From positions 1-64,000 of the forward strand of contig JAOALB010000111.1 of the NCBI GenBank assembly GCA_025331125.1: 64,000 bases of DNA, given 5' to 3'. Shown piece after piece: positions 23,818 through 38,031 of this stretch. This DNA comes from Mycogone perniciosa. Its lineage: Eukaryota > Ascomycota > Sordariomycetes > Hypocreales > Hypocreaceae. The first letter of the stretch is position 1. Each line of letters opens with the position of its first letter. Under the pieces are notes generated by a model, which did not search any database, was not told the DNA's origin, and saw nothing but the letters and a program-made list of their open reading frames with translations. The position numbers and the translations under genes were made by a program.

Positions 23818-26800
23818 TACTTTAAAGTAATTTAAACCTATTTAAAGGGATTTATTTAATAATAAAAGTAAAGCTAATAAATAAATATAGCTTATATTTA
23901 TTAGTTATAATTAGTTTAAAGAAAAATTAAAAAAACATTTTTAATAATATTAATAAAAGGTATACTATAGAAAATAAATTTATAAATTTAATTTAAAAAA
24001 AGAATACTTTAACTATATTATATACTTTAAGAATTATACTTTTAAAGTTAAATAAAAAAACTCTGCCTTTATTAAATACTTTTATAATAGATTTAAACTA
24101 AAAGTTAAAAGGGAAGCCTATAAATTCTTTTATAATAAAGGTATTATTAAGTTTATTAAAAAATATATAGATATAAATAATTTACTTTATAAACTTTATT
24201 TAAATATAAAGAAAAGAAAATAGTAATTTAAATAAATTTATAAATATTAAAGATATATAAATTAAAGTGAAAAGTAATAAAAATATATTATTAGCTTTAA
24301 TAATAAAAGATTTAGTTAAATAGATTTAAATATTATTTAAAAGGGAAAAGTAAAGGTTATTTATTATAATTATAATAAATTAAAATACTTTTTAAAAGAC
24401 TATAAAGCTTTATAAAAGCTAAAAATGAATAAACTTTAAAAGCCTATACTAAAACTTAAATAAAAGGTTAATATAGTTTAAAAAGTTAATATAGTTTTAA
24501 CAGCTATTAACTATATATTATTTAGCTAGACTATATATTATAATAATAATGGCTTTATTTATAAAGTTAATAAAAGTAAAAGCAGATAATATTTAAAATA
24601 ATTTAAAAAGATATTTATAGTAAATTAAAAAAATATTAATTAAAACTTAAATCTTTAACTTTCTAAGGTATTTTTAAAGAAAGTAAAGTAAATAAATATT
24701 TATTATATTTAAATAATTTAATAAAATAAAACTTAAACTTTAATTATATAAAATGAAATAAAAGTAATAGTATTTTAACTATATAAATAATTACTATAAT
24801 TAACTATAAATATTTTAATTAAATTACTATAAGTAATAGAAGATAAACTAATAGTAGTAACTTTAAAAGTAAACTAAATAACTACTATTTAAATTTAATT
24901 AAAAACGTTACTATAAATATATAATAAAATAAAATAATGCTATATTTATATAAACTGCTTTATATATAGAATAAAGTTAATAATAAAATAGCTGTTAAAG
25001 CTATTTTAGCTATTTTAATTATATATAAAAAATTAATATATCTCTATATATAAGGCAACTATATTATAAATAACCTTAATTATAAAGGATATTACATTAT
25101 ATTTAAAATTATTTATATTATATATAAATATATAATATACTTTTAGGAAAAAGTAAAATGTAATGTATTTTTAATTAAACTTTTATTTTACCCTACAAAG
25201 TAAATATAAAACTATAACACCTTTAAAGAATAAATTATAACTATATAGTATTAAAACTTTAAAATTATTATTATTAAACTAAACACTATAACTTTAAAAA
25301 ATTATTATTAACTATAAAGATTTAAAGAATATAAGTTTAAAAGATATTATATTTACTGCTAAAAGAAATTAATAAAATAGTATTTCTATTATAATTAAAG
25401 GTTTAAATATAATTAATAATATTACTTAAGGTATAATAGCTTAAAATATATTATATATATATAAAATAAATTAGTAATACTTTATATTTATTATTAAATT
25501 ATATATACTGTTAAAAGGATCAATATATTATTTATTTATAGAAAGAACTAAAAATAATAAATATAAAAGTATATAAAGTATAAATTTACCTTAAAAGATA
25601 AAGAAATTAATTAAATTATACAAGAGCTATATTAAAATTAATTTAACTTTATTATTTATAAGAAAACTGCCTATAATAAAAAAATTATTTACTTTAAAAA
25701 ACTTTAATTAACTGTAAAATCTATATAAAAAAGAAATTAAAAAATAATTAATATTATTTATAAAAAGGCTATAAAATAGTAATTAATAAATTATATTTTT
25801 TAAAATATTAAATAATAAAAATAATAATAGAAATTTACTATATTTTAAGCTAAAGATAATAGTTAAAGGATGTTAACTATATATATTAATAAATAATAAA
25901 GCAATAAGCAATTTTATTATACCTATAACTATAAATTATTTATAGTTACTTTAAAATAAAACTAAACTATATTAACTTTATTAAATAAAAAAAGGAGCTT
26001 TTATATATAATAATAAATAAATTAAGTAAAAAGTTAATTATTTTAAGCTTTAAATCGCTAAATATAAAGGAATAGTCTTTTATAATATAATAAATATTAA
26101 TAAATATAATATTATTATTGATTATCTTTAATTAAAATATAATAACTTTAATATCGATTAAAAAAATAGCTAGGTTAATTAATATAATAATAAAGCTTTT
26201 TAAGCGATTAAAACTATTAAAAAGGATTTAGCTATAAACAAAAGATTTTAGAATATAAAACCTTTAAATAAATTAATAAAAACAATAAAAAAAGTTACCT
26301 TTAATTTAATTAAAAAGTTTATTTATTTAAAAAGAATTTTAAAATAAAAAAAAGTTTTTTTAAAGAATAATTGCCTTTTTATAAAAAGTATTTAATAATA
26401 TTAATAAAATACTTAAAATAAAAAGCCTTAAAATAATAATATTACTAAAGTAATTAAAATATATCTTCAAAGAATACTAAAAATATAATAAACTGTTTAA
26501 AGAAATACTTAGTATAAAGCTATTAAAATATAGTTAATAAAACTATATAATTAAATTTAAAAATAATATAAATATTACCTTTTATAAAATTTAGAATTTA
26601 AATAAAAAAAAGCTTAAAAGCCTATATAATTATTTAAATAATATATTAGTTAAAAAGTATATTTAACCCTTTTTATTAAAAGTAAACTATTTTATTATAT
26701 TTATATTAAAAAACATAAACTATAATTAATCATAAACTATTAATAGTTTAATAAAGCTATTATTAAAAATAAAGCTTTATTACTATTAATTATAGAATTA

Positions 26801-29800
26801 CAGGATAAACTATATAAAAGAAAATAGTTTATAGCGCTAGATTTTAAAGGCGTTTATAACTTTATTTCAATTAAAAAAAAAAAGAATAACTGCATTTTAA
26901 GTTAAATATAGTGTATTTGAATATTTAATTATACCTTTTAATTTTATTAATACTTTAATAGTATTTTAAAAAATAATTAATAATATATTAAAAAGGTATT
27001 TTAATATTTTGATAATTATTTATTTAAATAATATTTTAATCTTTTTAATTACCTTTAAAAATATAAAGTATATATTTATAAAATATTATAAATACTATAA
27101 AATATTAAACTATTTATAAAATTAAAGAAATATAAATTCTATATATAAAAAGTTACGTTTTTAAAGTATATTATTACCTTTAAAGAAATTTATATAAATT
27201 TATTAAAAGTATAGGTAGTAAAAGATTAGCCTATACTTATAATAGTTAAAGAAGTTTAAAACTTTTTAAAACTTATTACTTATTATTAATAATTTATTAA
27301 AACTTATAAAAGTATTATATAAACTCTCTATAAATTTATTAAAAAAATTAAAAGTTTTTATAAATATTAAATATATAAAAAGCCTTTAATAAACTTATAT
27401 AGCTTATGTTTAAAAAACTTATATTTATTATATTTAATTTATTTAAAGACATAAACGTTAAAATAAATACTTTTAACTTTATTATAAAAGTTTAAGTTAG
27501 TTAAAAAAAATAAAAATAAAAAATTATACTTTATTGCCTTTTATTTTTAAATATTATATAGTATAAAATTAAATTATTTAATATATAATAAAGAATTCTT
27601 TATTATTATTTTTATATTTAAAGAATAGCGATATTACCTATTACAAAATATATATAAAATTAAAGTATATATTAACTATAAGAATATTATATACTTTATA
27701 ATAGCTTAATAACTTTTTAAAAAGTAAATCCACTATATAAAACACCTTTTAAAATTTAACTATATTTTAATCTATTAAGAAGGATTTAAAAATAAATAAA
27801 TAAATTAACTATAATTAAGGAAAAATTAAATATATTAAATAGATTTTAAAATAACCCTTTAAAAGATATTATTAATAAATAGTACTTTAAGCTATATATA
27901 AAATATTTAATAATAATATTATATTTTAATATATTAAAAAGTATTATATTACTTAAAATAATAATAGACTTTTAAATAATATAAAGTTTAATAAAAAAGG
28001 AATTTAATAATAAAATAAAAGATTTTAAATTTTAAATAAACGTTTAAAAAATATAATTATAAACGTTTATTAATATTTAATATATAAATATAAAAGTATT
28101 TATAAAACCTATAAATAAATATAAAAGTACTTTAAATTTTAAAGGCTTAAAAAAGTTATATAAAATATTATTTTTTACTATATAATTTTATAAAATAATT
28201 AAAACTTTAAAATATAAACTATATAGTAAACTATGACTTTTATTAATATTAAAATAACTATAAAAGTTAATTTCATTAAACTTTATTATTAAATTATTAT
28301 TATATATTGAATTAAAATTAAAGGTTAAATATAATAGTATTTTCATAATTATAAATTAATTTATTAAATACTTTTATCTCTTTGTATATAAAAAGGAAAT
28401 AAATATAAAAGTATTAGTTTATATTTTTTTATAATTTATTGCAGTTAACTATATAATTTTAATTCAAATTATTTCTAATTAAAGATTAACCTTTATATTT
28501 AAATTCTAGTAAGTATTTATAAATTAATTACGTATAAATTATAAGCTTAATATTATTTATTATTTATAGATGAATAAATAAATAAATATATTAATTAAAT
28601 TATTAAAGTTTATTTAAAAAGTTATATTAACTTTAATTAAAATAATTAAATAAAAAAGCTATTAATTATATAAATATTTTATAATAGTAATATTTTAAAG
28701 TTAATTAAATTTAATTTTATATATATTAATTACAGCTTTATATTAAATATATATAAAGTATTAAAGAAAATCCTATATATTGATAAAGTATAAATTAAAG
28801 CTGAAAATATAAAGCAGTTATATAAAGAAATATAAGTATACCTTTACTTTATATAAAAAGAATATAAAAAAGTATATTAATAAATATAAATTAAATGGAC
28901 TAATCTTTAAAGAGGGAGATATGGTTTACTTATACTATTATTTATTAAAAAAAAAGACTATAAATATTAAAATAATATAATTAAACAATAAATTAGATTT
29001 TAAAAAACTTAAACCTTAATTAAAAAAGTTATTTTAAAAGTTATTTATAAATTTATATTATTAAATAGTATTTAGATTTATTTAATATTTTATATTTTAC
29101 TACTTAAAAAAGTATTATAAAATAAATTAAAAAAATAGATTAATTGTAAATTTAATTAAAGTTTTACTAATTAAAAAAAATATAAAGTAAAAGAAATTAA
29201 AGTTGTATAAATAAAAGATAATAAATCCTAATACTTAATTAAATAGAAAAACTATAAAAAGGAATATAACTTTTGAAAACCTATTAAATACCTATTAAAT
29301 ATTAAAATAAAACTTAAATAATTCTATTAGTCTTTAAAATAAAAAAACCTATATTTATAAATTCCTCGCTAATTTTAAAAAAAGACTAATCTACTTTACT
29401 AATAACCTTTAATACTTAAATGTCCTTAACTATATACTGCTTATAGGCATTAAAAGTAAAAAGAATATTATCCTTTACATTAAGCTCCGCTATACTTTAA
29501 TAAATTAACTCTTTACTTTACTTCTTAATTTTCTTATAAATCTTGTAAATTTAAATTAAATAACCTATTATTACAGAAAAATATTTTTGTAGCTTAAATA
29601 TTTATTACTATAAGTCTATTAAATTATCGCTAGCTTTTTCCTTTTTGCAATTAGGTTTTTTCTATTAATTAAAAAAAAAATAATTATAAAAAGGGTTAAT
29701 AATATAAAAAATAAAATATATAAAAGATTTATAAAATAAAGCTATTAGCACTTTATTATAAGCTGTCTTTTAATAAATATATTTAAAATAAAATAATGTT

Positions 29801-29942
29801 TTATTTAGTATTTAGTAATATGGTTTATTTTTAAAATAATAAATATATAGTATATTTATTAAAAAACTTTAAATAAAAATAAATAATAAAAGGATATTGC
29901 GCTTATAGTTTTAAAGATAAAACTATTAACAAGGGGATATTA

Positions 29943-30210
29943 TGTTATAACTTAAATATATAGCCTATATATATATACGTTATATATTAATATATATAAC
30001 CTAGACCGACAGCTAGATTGCAGTCCCTGGTTCTTATACTATAATCCGCGCTTTTAGAAAATTAGTCTATAACTTAAAGACAGTCAGTCTTTAATATATC
30101 TCCTTTATATATAAAACTAAATAAGTTATAATCGTTTAATATAGTTATTTAAATAGTTGTTAATAAATTATATTTACTATAACCGTCTATTCTATAGAAT
30201 AGTAACTATA
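29943..30210 (+). repeat. 3' LTR of the outer element, left part (268 bp)
   Basis: It starts TGTTATAACTTAAATATATAG after the polypurine tract AACAAGGGGATATTA (29928-29942). It is interrupted by the insertion at 30211 and resumes at 37935. 268 + 92 bp equals 360 bp, exactly the length of the 5' LTR. Confidence 0.9.
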
Positions 30211-30602
30211 TGTTATGACCTGACCCTTTTATGGCCGCATAAAGGGTCCCAGGCAGTATATACCCTGGAAGAACGATAGAACGACCGTCCAATCAGGAAG
30301 GATCACTTAGATTACCGTAAACTACGTATCACTTAAATTATAGAATATAAGCTAAGATAATCTAATATAACCGTAATCTATATATAATCCCATTACATTC
30401 ACTATATATCTCTTTTATATATAAAACTAGATAAGTTATAGTTATTTAGTATAGTTACTTAGATAGTTGTTAATAATTGCATTTACTAGAATTACCTGAA
30501 TTGTAACTACGTTACCCTGCTTAGTATTTATCTTTAACCTCTCTATTAATATAAACCCATAAACCTCGGTTTAACTGTTAAGAATTAACCCGGATCGTTA
30601 TA
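30211..30602 (+). repeat. 5' LTR of the 392-bp LTR element
   Basis: It begins TGTTATGACCTGACCC and ends CGGATCGTTATA, a RIP-altered form of the CGTCACA terminus seen at positions 61-72. Confidence 0.92.
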
Positions 30603-33600
30603 CTTTAACGACTCTTATTTAGAAGGCTACTGAGAATCCTAAGCAATATCGCAAGCATATCCGCTGCAGCATCCTCTTCCAATAATCCCAATACTCTACC
30701 CTTTATTTCACCTGCTCGCTAAGGGCAGGATAATAATATAGACAATAATATAAATGGAAGCAAAAACAAGGATAAAGTTAATAAAACGGAATAACTATAT
30801 ATTCGCATAAAGGAAGCCTTTTAGTGTATAAAAGCCAATTATATAAAATAGGAATAATGCTATTAATATTTAATTGCTAAAAACGCTAGATTTTAATAAA
30901 TAATTTACTAACAGCAAGCTACTATTATAAACTTGCAGAATTAGGCCCCACCTGCTCTAAACCTTATACTAAACTATAGAGGGAACTGACCTTTAAGGGA
31001 TTTAAGAGAGTCGCTTAAAATGCAGCCCTTTAAACCCTTTAATAGAAGTACTGTAGCACTTTAACCATTTTTTACTTAACTATATAACTATTTCACCTAC
31101 TTTTTAACCAGCCTTAGTATAGAGACTAATAAAGTCTTTTTAGCTGCTAGATAACTTAAAGGAAATGCCTTAAAGTAGTTTAAACCTACCTAAAGGGATT
31201 TCTTTAATAATAAAAGTAAAGCTGATAAATAGATATAGTTTATATTTGCCAGCTATAATTAATTTAAAGAAGAATTAAAGAATATCTTTAATAATATTAG
31301 TAAAGAATATACTATAGAAAATAAACTTATAAACTTAGTTTAAAAAGGAAGATACTTTAACTATATTATATACTTTAAAAACTATACTTTTAAAGTTAAA
31401 TAAAGAAACTCTGCTTTTATTAAATACTTTTATAATAAATTTAAACTAAAAATTAAAAGGGAAACTTATAAGTTTTCTTATAATAAAGGTATTATTAAAT
31501 TTATTAAAAAATATATAAATGCAAATAATTTACTTTATAAACTCTATTTAAATATAAAGAAAAGATAATAATAATTTAAATAAGTTTATAAATATCGAGG
31601 ATATATAAATTAAAGTAAAAAGCAATAAAAATATATCGCTAGCTTTATTAATAAAAGACTTAGTTAGATAGATTTAAACGCTATTTAAAAGGGAAAGGTA
31701 AAGGTTATTTATTATAATTATAATAAACTAGGATATATTTTAAAGGACTATAAAGCTTTATAAAAGCTAAAAATTAATAAACCTTAAAAGCCTGCGCTAA
31801 AACCTAAATGAAAAGTTAATATAATTTTAAAAGCTATTAATTATATATTACTTAGCTAGACTATATATTATAATAATAGCTGCTTTATTTATAAAACTAA
31901 TAAAGATAAAAGTAAATAATACCTAAAATAACTTAAAAAGATATTTATAATAAACTAAAAGGGGTACTAGTTAAGACTTAAATCTTTAACTTTTAGAGAT
32001 ATTTTTAAAGAAAATAAAATAAACAGGTATTTACTATACCTAGATAGTTTAATAGAATAAAACCTAGACTTTAGCTATATAGAGTTAGATAAAGATAATA
32101 GTATTTTAAATAAATAAATAGTTACTGTAATTAACTATTAATATTTTAATTAAATTACTATAAATAATAAAGGATAAACTAATAGCAGTAACTTTAATAA
32201 TAAAGATAAAAATAACCCTTTATAATATAGACTATTACTATATAGTACTATACTTTTAAAACTAAAAAATATATTACCTATAAACAGTAACTTTAAGGGT
32301 AAGCTAAATAAATATTACCTAAACTTAAATAAAAGGGTTGCTATAAGTATATAGTAAAATAGGATAAACTTATACCTATATAAACAGCTTTATATGCAAA
32401 ATAAAGCTAATAATAAAATAGCTGTTAAAGCTATTTTAATTACTTTAACTATATGCAAAAAACTTATATATTTCTATATATAAAGAGACTATACTATAAA
32501 TAACTTTATTTATAAAAAGCACTATATTATATACTAGGTTATTTATATTATATATAGGTATATAGTATACTTCTATAAAAAAGTAAAATATAATGCATTT
32601 CTAATTAAAATCCTATTTTACTTTATAAAATAAATATAGGATTATAATACTTTCGAAAAATAAATTATAACTATATAGTATTAAAACTTTAAAATTATTA
32701 TTATTAAACTAGATACTAAAACTTTAAAAGAATATTATCAGCTATAAGGATTTAAGGGATATAAGTTTAAAGGATACTATATTTACTATTAAAAGAAATT
32801 AATAAAATAGCACTTCCGCTATAATAAAAGGTTTAAATATAACCGATAATATTACTTAAAGTATAATAATTTAAAGTATATTATATATAAATAAAATAAA
32901 TTAAAGGATTAGTATATTTAATAAGCCAATAATACTTTATACTTATTGCTAAACTATATATACTGCTAGAAAGATAAATGCGCTATCTACCTATAGGGAA
33001 AACTCTAAAAGTGGCGAACGTAAAAGTATATAAGGTATAAACCCACCTTAAAAGACAAAGAGATTAATTAAATTATAAAAGAGCTGCATTAAAACCAGTT
33101 TAACTTTATTACCTATAAAGGAGCCGCCTATAATAGGAGAAGGTGGCATTTACTTTAAAGAACCTTAATTAATTGCAAAATCTATACAAGAAAAAAAGAA
33201 TTAGGAAATAATTAATATTACCTGTAAAAGGGCTATAAAGTAATAATTAATAAATTATATCTCTTAAAATATTAAATAATAAAAGTAATAATAAAGATTT
33301 ACTATATTTTAAATTAAAGATAATAGTTAAGGGATATCGGCTATATATATTAATAGATAGCAGAGCAATAAGCAATTTTATTATACCTATAACTGTAAAT
33401 CGCCTATAATTACTTTAAAAAAAGAAAACTAAACTATATTAACTTTATTAAGCAAAAAGAGGAGCCTTTATATATAATAATAAATAGGTTAAGCGAAAGA
33501 TTAATTATCTTGAATTTAAAATTACTAAATGTAAAGGAGTAGTCCTTTATAATATAGCGAATATTAATAAGTATAATATTATTCTTAGCTATTTTTAGTT

Positions 33601-36600
33601 AAAACGTAATAACTTTAATATTAACTGGGAGAATAGCTAGCTTTATTAGCGCGATAACGAAGCTTCCTTAGCGATTAGAACTATTAGAAAGGCTTTAACT
33701 GCAGGGCAGAAATCCTATATAAAACCCCTAAGTATATTAAAGAAAGGAATTAAAAAAGTTACCTTTAATTTAATTATAGAAATAATCTACTTAAAAGTAA
33801 AACTTAAATAAAGTAAAGGAAAGGATAGATAAATCTAAAGAATAATTGCCTTTTTATAGAAACCATTTAACAATATTAATAAAATACTTAAAATAAAAAG
33901 CTTTAAAATAGCAGTATTACTAGAACAGCTATAGAATATCCTTAAAGAATACTAGAAATATAATAAACTATTTAAAGAAACACTTAATATAAAGCTACTA
34001 AAATATAGTTAATAGGACTATATAATTAAGCTTAAAGATAATGCTAGCATTACCTTTTATAAGATTTATAATTTAAATAAAAAAGAGTTTAAAAGCTTAT
34101 ATAATTATCTAAACAATATATTAGCTAAAGGATATATTTAACCCTTTTTATTAAAAGCAGGCTATTTTATTATATTTATATTAAAGAAAGGAGGTAAACT
34201 ATAATTAATTATAGACTACTGACAGCTTAATAAAGCTACTATTAAAAATAAAACTTTATTACTGTTAATTATAGAATTATAGGATAGATTATATAAAAAG
34301 AAATAGCTTATAGTACTAGATCTTAAAGGCGCTTATAACCTTATTTAAATTAAAGAAGGATATAAATAAATAACCGCGTTTTAAACTAAGTATAGCTTAT
34401 TTAAATACTTTATTATGCCTTTTAGTCTTATTAACGCCCCTATAATATTTTAAAAGATAATTAATAATATATTAAAAGAGTACCTCAATATCTTTATAGT
34501 TATTTACTTAAATAATATCTTAATTTTCTCGGATACCTTTAAAGAATATAAAATATATATCTATAAAGTATTATAAATACTATAAAATACTAAACTACTT
34601 ATAGAACCCGAGAAATGCAAATTTTATATATAAAAAGTTACTTTTTTAAAGTATATTATTACCCTTAAAGAAATTTATATAAATCTATTAAAAGTATAAG
34701 TAATAAAAGACTAGCCTATACCTATAATAGTTAAAGAAGTTTAAAGCTTTTTAAGATTTACTAACTACTATTAATAATTTATTAAAGGCTATAAAAGTAT
34801 TATATAAATCCTTTATAAATTTACTAAAAAAGATTAAAAGTTTCTATAGGCATTAAATATATAGGAAGCCTTTAATAAGCTTAAGCAGCTTATTTTAGAA
34901 AAACTTATATTTATTATATTTAATTTATTTAAAGAAATAGATATTAAAATGGATACTTTTAACTTTACTGTAAAAGCTTAATTTAGTTAAAAGGATAAAA
35001 ACGGTAAGCTATGCCTTATTGCCTTTTATTTTTAAATACTATATAGCGCAGAATTAAACTATCTAATATATAATAAAGAATTTCTCGCTATTATTCTTAC
35101 ATTTAAAGAATAGTGATATTATTTATTAAAAGGAATATATAAAGTTAAAGTATATATTAATTATAAGAATATTATATACTTTGCGATAGTCTAATAACTC
35201 TCTAGAAGGCAGATCTGCTATGCAGAATACCTTTTAGAATTCGACTATATCCTAATCTACTGGAAAAGATCTAAAAATAGATAAGCAGATGTATTTAGTA
35301 GATAAGCTGACTATAACTAAAGAAAGATCAAATACACTAAGCAGATTTTAAAATAAACCCTTAAAGGATACTATTAATAAATAGCACTTTAAGCTATATA
35401 TAAAGTATCTAATAACAATATTATACTTTAATGCATTAAAGAGTACTATACTACTTAAGATAATAATAGATTTTTAAAAGATATAAAGTTTAATAATAAA
35501 GGAATTTAATAATAAAATAAAAAGATTTAAATCTTAAATAAACTTTAAAAGAATATAGTTATAGAAGTTTATTAATACCTAGTATATAGATATAAAGGTA
35601 TTTGAAAAATATATAAATAAGTATAAAGGTATTTTAAGTTTTAAAAGCTTAAAAAAGTAGTATAGGATATTGTTTTTTACTATATAATTTATAAAACAGT
35701 TAAACCCTTAAAATATAAACTATACAGTAAACTTTAATCTTTACTAGTATTAAAATAACTATAAGAGTTAATTTTATTAAACTATATCGTTAAAACTACT
35801 ATTATTTTTTAAACTAAGATTAAAGATTAAATATAATAGTATTTTAATAATTATAAATTAATTTATTAAATACTCCTACTTCCTTTTATATAAAAAAGTA
35901 ATAAATGCAGGAATATTAGCTTATATATTCTTGCAATTTATTGCAGTTAACTATATAATTCTAGCCAAGATTATTTTTAACTAAGGATTAACCTTTATAT
36001 TTAAATTCTAGTAAGTATTTATAAATTAGTTAAATATAAATTATAAACTTAATACTATATATTACCTATAGATAAATAGATAAATAGAATGCATTAACTA
36101 GGTTATTAAAGTTTATTTAAAAAGTTATATTAACTTTAATTAAAATAATTAAATAGAGAAGTTATTAATTATATAAATATCCTATAATAGTAATATTTCG
36201 GAGTTAACTGGACTTAGCCTTATATACGCTAACTATAGCTTTACACTAAATATATATAAAGTATTAAGGAAAAGCCTATATATTAATAAAGTATAAATTA
36301 AAGTTAAAGATATAAAGCAGTTATATAAAAAAATGCAGGTACACCTTTACTTTATATAAAAAAAAATAAAGAAATATACCAATAAGTATAAATTAAAAGG
36401 ACTAATCTTTAAAAAAAGAGATATAGTTTACCTATACTAATATTTATTAGGAAAAAAGACTATAAATATTAAAATAATGCAATTAAGCAATAAATTAAAT
36501 TTTAAGAAATTTAAACTTTACCTAGTTAAAAAGATTATTTTAAAAGTTATTTATAAACTTATACTGCTAGACAGTATTTAAATTTACTTAATATTTTATA

Positions 36601-36840
36601 TTTTACTACTCGAAAAAGTATTATAAAATAAATTAAAAAATAAATTAATTATAGACTTAATTAAAGTTTTACTAATTAAAGAAAAATATAAAGTTAAAGA
36701 AATTAAAGTTATAAAAATAAAAGATAATAAACGCTAATATTTAATAAAATAGAAAAACTATAAAGAGGAATATAACTTTTAAGAATTTAAAGAATACTTT
36801 AAGCACTCTTAGACAACTCTATAATAATTCCACTAAAATC

Positions 36841-37131
36841 TTAGCCTGCCAATAATAGATTAAGTGGCCTAAAAGCAGTCCAGTTAATTATATCGGCAGC
36901 CCTAAAAGAATATATATTAATAGCAGCCTCTGCTTTACGATATTCAGCTTTATCCAGCTTATCTATACTTCTTAACCTAAAATTCACTATCTTTACCCCT
37001 TTTATCATTAATGCCTTACGCTAAGTATAAAGGCGAGTTAATTGCGCTAGAGCCTTAGAAGATTTGCGATGCAATTTTGCTAACTTAAACTCTGCCTCTT
37101 ATTCCTGCGCTTTCAGTCGCTTATACTCTAA
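36841..37131 (-). pseudogene. Antisense coiled-coil-like ORF remnant in the gypsy element
   Basis: Between the chromodomain and the 3' LTR, the strand opposite to pol holds a 97-codon frame with only two internal stops (one TAA, one TAG), striking in DNA where pol frames stop every few codons. It reads as a Lys/Glu/Ala-rich helix (for example KLDKAEYRKAEAA) followed by ADIINWTAF. Fungal gypsy elements often carry an antisense ORF at this place, encoding a basic/acidic coiled-coil protein of unknown role; this match is from general knowledge of such elements. Both stops could be RIP-altered Gln codons. Confidence 0.6.
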
Positions 37132-37537
37132 AGTAATCTAAGATACTAAAATAAATTAAAAAAAAAAGATAATAAAAATAAAAATAAAAATAAAAACATT
37201 TACAGGTATTTACCGGCACCCTAAAACTATTATAAAAGCGCCCCTATTAAATATACTCTTAATATTAAAATACCTTATCTATTATTTTATAAATATAACT
37301 ATAAGAATGACAATATAAACAAGGTATAGTTTCAAAACCTAATTCTTTGATAAAAGACGTAAGGGCTAAACGCTAAAGGGTCTTTAAAGAATAAGCCTTT
37401 TTAATACAATTTATATTATCAGTACTATATATATAAAAAGGAAAAAGAAAAAAGACGTTACACTTATAAAGGGAGGTATAGTACTTATATAGGACAGGCA
37501 AGGTCTTAGGGATAAAACTACCGGGAAGGGGATATCG

Positions 37538-37929
37538 TATTATAACCTAACCCTCTTATAGCCGTATAAAAGGTCCCAGGCAGTATATACCCTGGAAGAA
37601 CGATAGAACGACTATCCAATTAGGAAGGATTACTCGGATTACTATAAACTACAGATCACTTAGATCACGGAATGTAAGCCAAGATAATCTAACACAACCG
37701 TGATCTATACATAATCCAATTACATTTACTATATATCTCCTTTATATATAAAACTGGATAAGTCACGATCATTTAGTATAGTTACTTAGACAGTCGTTAA
37801 TAATTGCATTCACTAGAACCACTTGAATTGTGACTATATTACCCTGCTCAGTATTTATCCCTGACCTCTCTGTCAACATAAACCCACGAACCTCGGTTTG
37901 ACTGTTGAGAATCAACCCGGATCGCCACA
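37538..37929 (+). repeat. 3' LTR of the 392-bp LTR element
   Basis: It begins TATTATAACCTAACCC (mutated TGTTATGACC), right after the purine-rich ACCGGGAAGGGGATATCG tract. Its last ~75 bp are almost unmutated while its first part is RIP-altered. Confidence 0.92.
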
Positions 37930-37934
37930 CTATA

Positions 37935-38026
37935 TTACCCTACTCAGTATTTATCCTTAACCTCTCTATTAATATAAACCCTGCAAACCTTGGTTTAACT
38001 GTTGAGAACTAACCCGGATCGTCACA
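37935..38026 (+). repeat. 3' LTR of the outer element, right part (92 bp)
   Basis: It completes the LTR split by the nested element and ends GGATCGTCACA just before the AGTGC target duplication. Confidence 0.9.
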
Positions 38027-38031
38027 AGTGC

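Larger units (their letters stand above)
30211..37929 (+). mobile_element. Ty3/gypsy chromodomain element (392-bp LTRs) nested in the outer 3' LTR
   Basis: It is 7719 bp long, with LTRs of 392 bp at both ends and the target duplication CTATA at 30206-30210 and 37930-37934. Traces on the + strand: zinc knuckle (~31708-31752), protease box IDSRAISNFI (~33350-33377), reverse transcriptase MPF box (~34414-34440), YLNNILIFS in place of a DD box (~34502-34530), RNase H (~34970-35130), an integrase core trace (~35848-35890) and a chromodomain (~36738-36785). Its internal sequence is clearly homologous to the outer element, so both belong to one lineage. It is less AT-rich than the outer copy in places, consistent with later insertion. 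An antisense frame survives before the 3' LTR. No tRNA-primer site could be assigned. Confidence 0.92.
16298..38026 (+). mobile_element. Outer Ty3/gypsy chromodomain retrotransposon, RIP-degraded, carrying two nested elements
   Basis: The ends are fixed by a 5-bp target duplication AGTGC at 16293-16297 and 38027-38031 and by 360-bp LTRs. Removing the two nested insertions leaves about 7.4 kb, close to its relative at 30211-37929. Surviving + strand traces in order: zinc knuckle (~24360-24402), protease DSG-type box (~25884-25915), reverse transcriptase MPF box (~26930-26960) and a DD box mutated to NN (~27019-27048), RNase H and integrase traces, and a chromodomain near 29229-29275. The order PR-RT-RH-INT-chromodomain identifies a gypsy chromovirus-type element. 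No ORF of 60 codons survives. Asp-to-Asn and Trp/Gln-to-stop changes are what RIP produces. The element is dead. Confidence 0.92.

Noticed and set aside
16298..38026. CRISPR-like or bacterial features
   Set aside because: Eukaryotic retrotransposon DNA; the repeats are LTRs, and no spaced short repeat array exists.
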